From Antiquaquibacter soli (GTDB lineage Bacteria; Actinomycetota; Actinomycetes; Actinomycetales; Microbacteriaceae): a DNA stretch of 64,000 nucleotides. Location of the stretch: assembly GCF_030580675.1 (NCBI RefSeq), contig NZ_JAUQUB010000003.1, forward strand, positions 124,001 through 188,000. Reading direction: 5' to 3'. The position numbers and the translations under genes were made by a program. The notes under the pieces are model-generated. The model ran no database searches, was not told the DNA's origin, and worked only from the letters and a program-made list of their open reading frames with translations. Of this stretch, positions 7,728 through 15,570 are shown piece after piece (the stretch's first letter is position 1; every line of letters starts with the position of its first letter).

Positions 7728-9307
7728 TAGGCTTCCTGCGGCTCTCGAACGGACGAGGGCGCCAGAGGCTCCGGCAGCGGGCCCGTCGACGTGTCGCCCC
7801 GCAGCCTCTTCACGAGGATCTCCGCGCTGATCAGGCACATCGGCAGCCCGATCCCCGGGATGCTCGAGCCTCCCGCGTAGTACAGCCCGCGCACCTTCTT
7901 CGACACGTTGCCCGCCCGGAAGAACGCGCTCTGCTTGAGCGTGTGGGCGGGCCCGAGGGCTGTGCCGCGCCACGCGTGGAGCTCCTGCTCGAAGTTGCCG
8001 GGACCGACCGTGCGGCGCACGGTGATGCGCTCCGCGAGGTCCGGGATGCCCGTCCAGTCGGCGATCTGCGCGATGACCCGGTCGGCCACCGCCTCGAGCT
8101 CGGCATCCCCGTGACCGTCGGCGTCGCCGCGGCCGAGCGCCGGCTCCGCGGGGATCGGGACTAGCACGAAGAGGTTCTCGGAACCCTCCGGCGCGACATC
8201 CGGGTCGACACCGCTCGGCTTGCAGATGTACAGCGATGCCGGCTCCGGGATGCTCGGCTCCGGCCCGAAGATGGCGGAGAAGCCCTTCTCCCACTCGCGC
8301 GTGAACAGCAGCGTGTGGTGCTCGAGCTGCGGCAGCTCCCCCTCGACGCCGAGGTACAGCAGCAGGGCCGAGGGACCGGGGGTGCGGGAATCCCAGTACT
8401 CCTGCGGGTAGGTCTGCTGCTCGGGGGCCAGCAGCTGCGTCTCGGTGTGGTGCAGGTCCGCAGCCGAGACGACGAGGTCCGCGTCGAGGCGCTGCGAGGC
8501 TCCGGCCCCGTCGGTGTACTCGACGCCCGTGGCGGCGCCGTCGTCGACGACGATGCGCGTCACCTCCGCGTCGGTGAGGATGCTCACCCCCTCGGCCCGG
8601 GCGAGGTCCGCGATCGACTCGATCACGCGAGTGAACCCGCCGAGCGGGTAGAGCACACCGTCCTGGAGGTCGAGGTGGCTCATCAGGTGGTACATGCTCG
8701 GGGTCAGGTACGGCGACGAGCCGAGGAATACCGCCGGGTAGCCGAGCAGCTGCTGCAGGCGCCGGTCGCGGAACTTGCGTCCGACGAAGCTCGACAGCGG
8801 CTCGAGCAGCAGCTGCACGAACCGCGGCGCCTTCGAGAGCACATCGCTGCGCAGGAGCGGCCGGAAGTCGGCGAACGTCGTGTAGAGGAATCGCTTCTTG
8901 GCGAGCTCGTATGTCTCGCGCGCGGAGTCGAGGTAGCGCGCCAGCCGATCGCCCGCGCCGGGTTCGACGCGGTCGAAGAGCGCGAGGTTGTCCTCCACCT
9001 CGGCCGCGACATCCAGCGGCTGCGCCTCCCCCTCGAAGTACACGCGGTAACCGGGGTCGAGCGTGACGAGGTTGAGCTGCTCGTCGGCACTAGTACCGAG
9101 CAGCTTGTAGAAGTGGTCGAAGACTTCCGGCATGAGGTACCAGGACGGCCCCGTATCCCACCGGAAGCCGTCGCGCTCCCACGAGCCCGCACGACCGCCG
9201 ACCTCCGGTCGCCCCTCGAGGAGGGTGACCTCGTTGCCCTCGCGAGCGAGCAGGGCGGCGCTCGCGAGCCCGGCGATACCGCCGCCGATGACGATGATGC
9301 GACTCAC
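7727..9307 (-). CDS. crtI: Phytoene desaturase
   Basis: FAD-dependent desaturase converting phytoene to lycopene, 526 aa. The N-terminus carries the Rossmann dinucleotide-binding motif IVIGGGIAGLASAALL followed by LLEGRPEVGGRAGSW. The C-terminal signature of CrtI-type enzymes is clear (GLYYAGGSSIPGIGLPMCL). GTG 9307 is the start, because it overlaps the crtB stop (GTGA) and has GGAGG upstream. It is the third gene of the carotenoid operon and acts on the CrtB product. Confidence 0.96.
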   Translation of the reverse strand: MSRIIVIGGGIAGLASAALLAREGNEVTLLEGRPEVGGRAGSWERDGFRWDTGPSWYLMPEVFDHFYKLLGTSADEQLNLVTLDPGYRVYFEGEAQPLDVAAEVEDNLALFDRVEPGAGDRLARYLDSARETYELAKKRFLYTTFADFRPLLRSDVLSKAPRFVQLLLEPLSSFVGRKFRDRRLQQLLGYPAVFLGSSPYLTPSMYHLMSHLDLQDGVLYPLGGFTRVIESIADLARAEGVSILTDAEVTRIVVDDGAATGVEYTDGAGASQRLDADLVVSAADLHHTETQLLAPEQQTYPQEYWDSRTPGPSALLLYLGVEGELPQLEHHTLLFTREWEKGFSAIFGPEPSIPEPASLYICKPSGVDPDVAPEGSENLFVLVPIPAEPALGRGDADGHGDAELEAVADRVIAQIADWTGIPDLAERITVRRTVGPGNFEQELHAWRGTALGPAHTLKQSAFFRAGNVSKKVRGLYYAGGSSIPGIGLPMCLISAEILVKRLRGDTSTGPLPEPLAPSSVREPQEA

Positions 9308-10167
9308 GGCTTTCCTCCGAGTGCGGCCGCGAGCGCGAGCCGCGCCTTGACCGGGTTGGGCACGCGCACGCGGGCGCGGACGAGCTGATCGGCGGGCGTC
9401 GCGCGCAAGCGCACCGACAGCTCCGCGAAGAGGGACTGGGCGAGCGCGACCGCGCGACGGCTCGACTTCGGCAGGTCGGGTACGACCGCGGCCGAGACGG
9501 AGAGGTCCTTGTCGATGTCGTCGAGCAGCCGATGCTTGTCCGCCTCGGTGAAGCTGCCCACGTTCACACCGGGGAAGTAGCTGCGGCCCAGCGTCTCGAA
9601 GTCGGCGGCGAGATCGCGCAAGAAGTTGACCTTCTGGAAGGCCGCGCCGAGGGCCCGGGCGCCGGTGACGAATCGCGCCTTCTCCGCGTCGTCGACAGGA
9701 TGCCCGTGCAGAAAGGCCTCGAGGCACATGAGCCCCACGACCTCCGCCGACCCGTACACGTACCTCTCGAAGCTCGGCTGATCGTGGACCGTCTCGCTGA
9801 GGTCCATGCGCATCGACTCGAAGAAGGGGGCCGTGAGGTCCTCGCCGAAGCCGACCTCGCGGGCGGTGATGGCGAAGGCGTGCACGACGAGGTTGGAGCT
9901 GAAGCCCGAGTCCATCGCGCCGTGCGTCTCGCGCTCGAGCTCGTTCAGCGCGCGCCCCGCCCCGATCGTGTCGAGACCGGCCTCCGTCGCGGGGCCGTCG
10001 ACGATCTCGTCGGCGACTCGGACGAGGGCGTAGATGTTCTCGACGTGCTGGCGCACGTCCGAGCCGAGGAGGCGCGAGGCGAGACCGAAGGACGTCGAGT
10101 AGCGGCGGATGACGATACTCGCCGTCTCCTCCGCGACCCGGTCGTAGAGGGCGAGGCGAGTGGTCAC
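9304..10167 (-). CDS. crtB: Phytoene synthase
   Basis: Squalene/phytoene synthase family, 287 aa, joining two geranylgeranyl diphosphates head to head. The N-terminal family signature RRYSTSFGLASRLL is present. The first acidic motif is ADEIVD near residue 53 and the second is NFLRDLAADFETLGR near residue 175; both bind Mg-diphosphate. It starts at GTG 10167, overlapping the crtE stop codon (GTGA), and ends overlapping crtI. Translational coupling along the operon is therefore continuous. Confidence 0.96.
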   Translation of the reverse strand: MTTRLALYDRVAEETASIVIRRYSTSFGLASRLLGSDVRQHVENIYALVRVADEIVDGPATEAGLDTIGAGRALNELERETHGAMDSGFSSNLVVHAFAITAREVGFGEDLTAPFFESMRMDLSETVHDQPSFERYVYGSAEVVGLMCLEAFLHGHPVDDAEKARFVTGARALGAAFQKVNFLRDLAADFETLGRSYFPGVNVGSFTEADKHRLLDDIDKDLSVSAAVVPDLPKSSRRAVALAQSLFAELSVRLRATPADQLVRARVRVPNPVKARLALAAALGGKP

Positions 10168-11234
10168 CGCACCCTCCCCAGCACCGCGTCGGCGACCGGA
10201 TGGAGTTCGGCCCGCAGCGCGGGCGGGATGTGCGGCTCCGCCAGGCGAGCGAGGGCGCGGTTCGCGTAGTAGCGCGCGAGCCCCTCGGTGAAGGAGCGGG
10301 CGCCGCACGCCACGAGTACGTCGCGCAGGCGCGCGGCATCCTCGTCGGTCAGGTCCTCGCAACCGAACAGGTCGCCCACCTCCGCCCACTCGCGGGTGCT
10401 CGTCGCGTAGGCGATCAGGACGGTGCGCTTGCCTTCGCGCAAGTCGCCGACGGTGGTCTTGCCGGTCTCGGCCTCGGTGCCGAAGACGCCGAGCAGGTCG
10501 TCGACGATCTGGTACGCGATGCCGATCTCGCGGCCGAAGTCGCCGAGAGTGGTGACGACCTCGTCGCTCGCACCCGCGAGGATGGCACCGGCCTGCAGGG
10601 GGCACTCGAACGAGTAGACCGCGGTCTTGAGCCGCTCCATCGTGAGGATGTCGTCGACGCGCGGCACCTCCGCCTGAATGGAGAAGTCGACGTCGATGAG
10701 CTCGCCGGCCGCACTCGCGAAGAGCGCCTCGTCCATGACCTCGATGAGGCGGGCGCGCGTGACGTCGTTCACCCCGCTGCGGTCGATGAGCCGGTAGGAG
10801 TTGAAGAGCGCGAGGTCGCCGGCGATGACCGCGGCCGAGATACCGCTGTGCTCGGCGACCCGATCGGACCGGCCGTTCGCCGTCGCGAAGTCGCGGTAGG
10901 TGCCCGAGATGTTCGGGACGCCGCGGCGCACGAAGTCGTGGTCGATGACGTCGTCGTGGACGATGAGCGCGGTGTGGAGCAGCTCGAACGCGGCCCCGAT
11001 GTTGGCGGCGGCCTCGGCATCCTGCCCGCCGAGCGCCTGGTACGCGGCCATGACCATGCGGGGCCGGAAGCGCTTGCCGCCGATCGTGTTCTGCTCGAGG
11101 GTCTCCCACAGGGTGACGTACTGCGGCCCGAAGGCGGCCGCGCGGTTCTTGGCTAGGCTGAAGAAGCGCGCCAGAACGGCGTCGACCTGCCCCTGCCTCT
11201 CCTCCGAGAGTGCGAGCAGTCCAGTTCCGTCCAC
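10164..11234 (-). CDS. crtE: Geranylgeranyl diphosphate synthase (polyprenyl synthetase family)
   Basis: Trans-isoprenyl diphosphate synthase, 356 aa, supplying geranylgeranyl diphosphate to CrtB. The first aspartate-rich motif reads VHDDVIDHD near residue 90 and the second QIVDDLLGVFG near residue 240; both bind substrate diphosphates through Mg. It is the first gene of the carotenoid operon and divergent from idi. Only 17 nt separate the two ATG codons, so at least one of the two messages probably starts at or near its start codon (leaderless). Chain length is inferred from the gene context. Confidence 0.93.
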   Translation of the reverse strand: MDGTGLLALSEERQGQVDAVLARFFSLAKNRAAAFGPQYVTLWETLEQNTIGGKRFRPRMVMAAYQALGGQDAEAAANIGAAFELLHTALIVHDDVIDHDFVRRGVPNISGTYRDFATANGRSDRVAEHSGISAAVIAGDLALFNSYRLIDRSGVNDVTRARLIEVMDEALFASAAGELIDVDFSIQAEVPRVDDILTMERLKTAVYSFECPLQAGAILAGASDEVVTTLGDFGREIGIAYQIVDDLLGVFGTEAETGKTTVGDLREGKRTVLIAYATSTREWAEVGDLFGCEDLTDEDAARLRDVLVACGARSFTEGLARYYANRALARLAEPHIPPALRAELHPVADAVLGRVR

Positions 11235-11251
11235 ATAGGCAGAGTACCGCG

Positions 11252-11767
11252 ATGACCCACCCCGAGCAGGTAGTGCTTCTGGACGACAACGGCTCGGCCA
11301 TCGGCGTCGCGGACAAGGTCGCCGTGCACACCACGGACACCGCTCTGCACCTCGCGTTCTCCTGCCACGTCTACAACGAATCCGGCCAGGTGCTCGTCAC
11401 CCGCCGGGCGCTGTCCAAGCAGACCTGGCCGGGGGTGTGGACCAACAGCTTCTGCGGCCATCCGGCTCCCGACGAGGACATCGCGTCGGCCATTGCACGG
11501 CGGGCTGCCGACGAGCTCGGCATCGTCGTGACCGGGCTCGAGGTCATCCTGCCGGACTTCCGCTACCGGGCGGTGGATGCCTCGGGCATCGTCGAGAACG
11601 AGGTGTGCCCCGTCTATCGGGCCTTCACGACGTCCGTCGTGGCGCCGAACCCGGCCGAAGTGGCGGAGTTCGCGTGGGTCGACCCCGCATCGCTCGCCAC
11701 GGCCGCCGCCGCCGCGCCCTACGCGTTCAGCCCCTGGCTCGGGTGGCAGCTCGCGCAGCTGGGCTAG
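11252..11767 (+). CDS. idi: Isopentenyl-diphosphate delta-isomerase, type 1
   Basis: Nudix-fold isomerase interconverting IPP and DMAPP, 171 aa. The signature residues are visible: the catalytic cysteine in TNSFCGHPAP near residue 68, and the metal-binding glutamates in VENEVCPVYRAF near residue 117. ATG 11252 is the start; the frame continues upstream into crtE and is not used. It feeds the divergent crtE operon and also CrtEb, which consumes DMAPP. Its stop codon shares CTAG with the stop of the convergent marR gene. Confidence 0.95.
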   Translation: MTHPEQVVLLDDNGSAIGVADKVAVHTTDTALHLAFSCHVYNESGQVLVTRRALSKQTWPGVWTNSFCGHPAPDEDIASAIARRAADELGIVVTGLEVILPDFRYRAVDASGIVENEVCPVYRAFTTSVVAPNPAEVAEFAWVDPASLATAAAAAPYAFSPWLGWQLAQLG

Positions 11768-12261
11768 TCGGCGACGTCGCCGTCGAACAGACGGGTGAGG
11801 CGCCGTTCGGGATCGAGGCCCGGCAGTATCGCATCGCCGATCGCCGCGATCTGATCGAGCTGCTCGGGGCTCACGACGTCGATGACGAGTCGGCGGACCG
11901 TCGCGATGTGCTCGGGAGTCGCACGGATGACAGTGCGCCGGCCCTCGGGGGTGAGCCGGGCATTGGTCGCGCGGCGGTCCTCCTCGCACGGGTAGCGCTC
12001 GACCAGTCCCCTGCCCTCCAGCCGTGACACCACGTGCGAGAGCCGCGGAAGCGTCGAGCTCGTCGCGGCGGCCAGCGCTTTCATGCGCATGACGTGCTTC
12101 GGCGCGCGCTGGAGCATGGTGAGCAGCACGTATTCGAAGTGAGTGAGTCGGGCATCCCGCTGCAGCTGCGCGTCGAGGGCCGCGGGAAGCAGTTCGAGCA
12201 GGCTGATGAGCGAGAGCCACGCGGCCGACTCCTGCTCGTTCATCCGGGGGACGGTGGCCAT
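11764..12261 (-). CDS. MarR family transcriptional regulator
   Basis: Winged-helix regulator, 165 aa. The DNA-recognition region reads MKALAAATSSTLPRLSHVV, followed by the wing VERYPCEEDRRATNARLTPEG that marks the MarR family. It is divergent from the reductase gene at 12337, and the region between holds two TTGT-N4-ACAA palindromes, the likely targets. It is convergent with idi. C50-carotenoid clusters in related bacteria (for example C. glutamicum crtR) also carry a MarR regulator, but no matching palindrome is seen before crtE or idi, so control of carotenoids is not supported here. Confidence 0.92.
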   Translation of the reverse strand: MATVPRMNEQESAAWLSLISLLELLPAALDAQLQRDARLTHFEYVLLTMLQRAPKHVMRMKALAAATSSTLPRLSHVVSRLEGRGLVERYPCEEDRRATNARLTPEGRRTVIRATPEHIATVRRLVIDVVSPEQLDQIAAIGDAILPGLDPERRLTRLFDGDVAD

Positions 12262-12280
12262 GACCCCAGTGTAGCAATGG

Positions 12281-12323
12281 TTGTATCTACAAGTAATCTG
12301 TGTTTATAGTTGTTGCGACAACT
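12281..12323. promoter_or_regulatory. Pair of MarR-type operators
   Basis: Two palindromes with the same half-site: TTGT-atct-ACAA at 12281-12292, and AGTTGTTGCGACAACT at 12308-12323 (TTGT-tgcg-ACAA core at 12310-12321). Their centres are 29 bp apart. They lie between the divergent marR and reductase genes, the second ending 13 bp before the reductase ATG. Confidence 0.65.
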
Positions 12324-12336
12324 AATGGAGGTCATC

Positions 12337-12960
12337 ATGACAAGCATCAGCATCATCGGCATCGGGAACATGGGCTCGGCCATCACGGGCATCGCCGCGA
12401 AGAGCGGAGCGTCCGTCCAGGTCGTCGGCCGCGACCAGGAGAAGGTGGATGCCCTCGCCGCCGGAACCGGCGCGACCGCAGCACTCTTCGGCGCCCCCCT
12501 CACCGGCGACATCGTCGTCCTCGCCGTGCCCTTCGGTGCGGTCGAGGAGATCCTGGCTACCTACGGGGAGCAGCTCGGCGGAAAGATCGTCGTCGACATC
12601 ACCAACCCGGTCGACTTCTCCACGTTCGACGGACTCGTCGTCCCCGCCGACGGTTCGGCTGCCGACGTGATCGCCGCCGCGGTTCCGACCGCGAAGGTCG
12701 TGAAGGCCTTCAACACCACCTTCGCCGCGACCCTCGCCTCGGGTTCGGTCGGTACCGGAACCACGACCGTGCTCGTGGCCGGCGACGACCAAGACGCGAA
12801 GGATGCCGTCATCGCCTTCGTCACCGCCGGCGGCGTCAACGCCGAGGACGCGGGATCGCTCAAGCGCGCCCGCGAGCTCGAGTCGCTCGGCTTCCTTCAG
12901 ATCTCGCGCGCCGCCCGCGACGTCATCGGGTGGACGGGCGGCTTCGCGGTCGCGAAGTAG
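12337..12960 (+). CDS. NADPH-dependent F420 reductase-like / NAD(P)-binding oxidoreductase
   Basis: Soluble Rossmann-fold protein, 207 aa, of the NADP oxidoreductase coenzyme-F420-dependent family. The N-terminal nucleotide motif is SIIGIGNMGSAI, followed by VVGRDQEKVDAL and the family pattern VDITNPVDF and VVKAFNTTFA. GGAG precedes ATG 12337 by seven bases. Some members reduce F420 with NADPH; others are of unknown function, so the substrate is uncertain. It is divergent from marR and probably regulated by it through the two palindromes. Its end faces dcd. Confidence 0.85.
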   Translation: MTSISIIGIGNMGSAITGIAAKSGASVQVVGRDQEKVDALAAGTGATAALFGAPLTGDIVVLAVPFGAVEEILATYGEQLGGKIVVDITNPVDFSTFDGLVVPADGSAADVIAAAVPTAKVVKAFNTTFAATLASGSVGTGTTTVLVAGDDQDAKDAVIAFVTAGGVNAEDAGSLKRARELESLGFLQISRAARDVIGWTGGFAVAK

Positions 12961-12989
12961 CCCGAACCCTGTTTCTCACACCGGCAGGG

Positions 12990-13595
12990 CTAGTTACCGG
13001 CGGCACCCGCATCCGTCGACCGCACGTCCGTGCGGTGGAAGTTCTGGAAGCTTCGGGATGCCGTCGGCCCGCGCTGACCCTGGTAGCGGTTGAGGTACTG
13101 CCCCGAGCCGTACGGGTTGTCGACCGGCGAGCTCGTGCGGATGAAGCACAGCTGCCCGATCTTCATCCCCGGCCACAGCTTGATCGGCAGGGTCGCGACG
13201 TTGCTCAGTTCGAGCGTCACGTGGCCCGAGAACCCGGGGTCGACGAAGCCCGCGGTCGAGTGAGTGAGGAGGCCGAGGCGCCCGAGCGAGCTCTTGCCCT
13301 CGAGGCGGGCGGCGATGTCGTCGGGCAGGGTGACGAGCTCGAAGGTGGAGCCGAGCACGAACTCGCCGGGGTGCAGGATGAACGGCTCGTCCGCCTTCGT
13401 CTCGATCAGCCGCGTGAGCTCCGGCTGGTCCTCGGCGGGGTCGATGAACGGGTACTTGTGGTTGTCGAAGAGCCGGAAGAACCGGTCGAGCCGCACGTCG
13501 ATGCTCGACGGCTGGATCATCTCGAGGTCGAGCGGCTCGAGCCCGATGCGTCCCGCATTCAGCTCGGCCCGGATGTCGCGGTCTGACAGCAGCAT
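12990..13595 (-). CDS. dcd: dCTP deaminase
   Basis: Trimeric nucleotide hydrolase of the dUTPase fold, 201 aa. It has the family start [12 protein letters not shown], the nucleotide site [17 protein letters not shown], and the catalytic glutamate within [12 protein letters not shown] near residue 125. It makes dUTP, or directly dUMP in the bifunctional actinobacterial form, for thymidylate synthesis. Which of the two activities applies is not decided here. A C-terminal tail after YQGQRGPT is typical. It is monocistronic and convergent with the reductase gene. Confidence 0.95.
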   Translation of the reverse strand: MLLSDRDIRAELNAGRIGLEPLDLEMIQPSSIDVRLDRFFRLFDNHKYPFIDPAEDQPELTRLIETKADEPFILHPGEFVLGSTFELVTLPDDIAARLEGKSSLGRLGLLTHSTAGFVDPGFSGHVTLELSNVATLPIKLWPGMKIGQLCFIRTSSPVDNPYGSGQYLNRYQGQRGPTASRSFQNFHRTDVRSTDAGAAGN

Positions 13596-13676
13596 GCGGT
13601 TCAGTCTATTGACGCGTCGGCGTAGGGTGGGCGCATCCTCAAGGGGCTGCTGATAACCGGCGCGCTCGCCGCGGTC

Positions 13677-13889
13677 GTGGCGGGGCTCTTCGTGGGTGCG
13701 CGGCTCGTGATGCGGCGGCCGGGGATGCGCGGGGCGAGCGCTCCGGGGTCGGGGCTGCTCGGGGCATCCCTCGACCAGGTGTGGCAGCCCTCGGCGACGC
13801 ACGCGCGCGACATCCTCGACGCGGAGCAGCGGCTCGTCGTGGAGGTTCCGGTGCCGGATGACCTGCTGCCGAAGGATGCTGGGCGCTAG
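13677..13889 (+). CDS. Small membrane-anchored hypothetical protein
   Basis: Not assigned to a family. The reading frame gives a hydrophobic N-terminal segment ([13 protein letters not shown]) and then about 55 polar residues ending [17 protein letters not shown] 13677 gives 70 aa, but the hydrophobic helix clearly continues upstream ([13 protein letters not shown]), so the true start may be a CTG near 13647 or ATC 13635; the frame closes at TAG 13623. It is divergent from dcd. Its stop shares the bases CTAG with the convergent gene at 13886. It probably encodes a short membrane protein. Confidence 0.5.
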   Translation: MAGLFVGARLVMRRPGMRGASAPGSGLLGASLDQVWQPSATHARDILDAEQRLVVEVPVPDDLLPKDAGR

Positions 13890-14185
13890 ATCCAGTAGTC
13901 GGTGAACACCGCCACGACGCACAGCACCGGGGCGACGAGGAAGAGCGCGACACCCGCGACGGTAAGCCTCCCCGAAGCTCGCTCCGGCGCCACGGTGGCT
14001 GCGCCGAGCAGCCCGATGCCGACCGCGCCGAAAATCGCCCCCGCCCAGTAGACCCACTCCACCCGGTTGTCGAGGATGCCCCCGCCCCAGCCGGAGACGA
14101 GCATCGCCCCCACCACGATCGCGGCGACGATGCTCGTGGCGGCGAACAGGAGGGTCGCGCGGAGCGAGTTGTTTGTCACGTTCAT
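13886..14185 (-). CDS. Small membrane protein of unknown function
   Basis: 99 aa with three hydrophobic segments ([58 protein letters not shown]). I do not recognise the family. ATG 14185 is the start. It sits between the small gene on the plus strand, with which it overlaps at CTAG, and the end of the giant secreted-protein gene on the same strand, about 100 nt away. A hairpin lies in that gap, so it is probably transcribed separately. Confidence 0.65.
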   Translation of the reverse strand: MNVTNNSLRATLLFAATSIVAAIVVGAMLVSGWGGGILDNRVEWVYWAGAIFGAVGIGLLGAATVAPERASGRLTVAGVALFLVAPVLCVVAVFTDYWI

Positions 14186-14243
14186 GCCCGCCACGCTGCC
14201 ACCGCGATTCGGAGGCAGTGAAGGGATTGACAGCGGTGGGCGC

Positions 14244-14281
14244 GGGGCTCGCACCGCGCTTGTGGCGCGAGCGCGAGCCCC
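14244..14281 (-). terminator. Hairpin after the giant secreted-protein gene
   Basis: The arms GGGGCTCGC (14244-14252) and GCGAGCCCC (14273-14281) are perfect 9-bp complements. They start six bases beyond the stop codon of the gene ending at 14287 and lie before the next leftward gene. The position fits a terminator; no T-run is obvious. Confidence 0.5.
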
Positions 14282-14286
14282 GTCTC

Positions 14287-15570
14287 TCACTTCGCGGCCG
14301 GCGGGGGTGCGACGGCGACTGCCCCGTTCTTCACCGTGAGGAGGAGGCCGGGGTGCCCGACGCTCTCGATCCGCAGGCTTCCGTTGGGGTTCCGGGTGAT
14401 GAGCCACTGCTGGTGAGGGTGGTTCCACCACGCCTCCGTGACGGCGACGTTGAAGGCACCGCTCGTCGGCGCGCTGTCGAGCGCCTCACCCGTTGACTGC
14501 AGCGCCCTTCCGCTGCCGCTGTTGATGAATCGGTACGACCCCGCCGCTGTCCGCTCGACGACCCAGTGGCCGGTGGTCGCCGGAGCCGTGGAGATCCCGG
14601 TGGTGGAGGCGCCGGCCACGCCGCGGTAGGAGCCTCCCGCGTCGACGATGGACCCGCCGCGGGTGGTCAGCGTGAGCTCACCGCTGGCGTCGGCACCGAA
14701 GTACCACCGCATGCTGCCCGCCGCTCCGGTCGGGCTGGCGCTCAGCGTGCCGCCATCGAGTCGGAGGAAGAGGCCGGGATGCCCGACGCTCTCGAACTGC
14801 GCGGATCCGTCGGCGAACACTGTCGGGCGCCACCGCTGCTCGACGGAGTTCCACGACTCGCCCGTGGCCGCGACGTTCATCGCCCCGCTGCCCGGCGCGC
14901 CGTCGAACGGGTCGGCGGTGGCGTGCAGCGCAGTTCCCTCTGTGGTGCTGAGGATGCGGTAGGTTCCGTCGCCGACGGGCTGCAGCTTCCAGCCCGATCC
15001 CGCGGCCGCGACATCCGTCGTCACGCCGACGACGTGGGCGCCAGCGACGCCCCGATAGGTCTCGTCGGTGTCGACGATCGCGCTACCGCCGATGCTCAGG
15101 GCGAAGGTGGACGTGGGCAACGCCGGGAGTGCCCGGAGCCCCCATGCCGTGCCCATCGTCGCGGCGGCGACCGAGGTGGCCGCTGAACCGCACGCCGCGC
15201 ACGTGCCCTTGTCGCTCAGGAGCGAGAGGCCCGGGTGTGACGTGCTCGTGATACGCACCGTGCCGTTCGGGTTTTGCGTGAGCGTCCACCGCTGCTCCGC
15301 GCTGTGCCACGACTCGGGCGTCGCGACGACGTTCAGGGAAGCGCCGGACGGCGCGTTGTCGTACGGGTTGCCGGTGGCGTGCAGCGCGGTGCCGGTCTCA
15401 GTGTTGAGGATGCGGAACGAGCCATCCCCCACGGGCTGCAGGCGCCAGGATGCCCCCGCCAACGAGCCACCGGTCGAGACGCCCACGACGTGTACGCCGC
15501 CCATGCCCCGGTACGTCGTGCCCGTGTCGGCGAGCACGCCGGATGCGGAGTTGATCGTGATGGGCGCGGT
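14287..15570 (-). repeat. Three tandem ricin-B-like repeat units within the giant gene
   Basis: Units of roughly 135-145 codons near 15570-15120, 15115-14690 and 14690-14287. Each starts with a V/L-x-DTG-x-YRG-type motif ([27 protein letters not shown]). Each contains an SYRI/TYRI-type strand, a QxW motif, and GHPGL/SHPGL near the end. The third unit is the most diverged. Confidence 0.75.

Noticed and set aside
7413-8294. Longer start for crtYe inside crtI
   Set aside because: The upstream part is an out-of-frame reading of crtI; GTG 7727 gives the correct family length.
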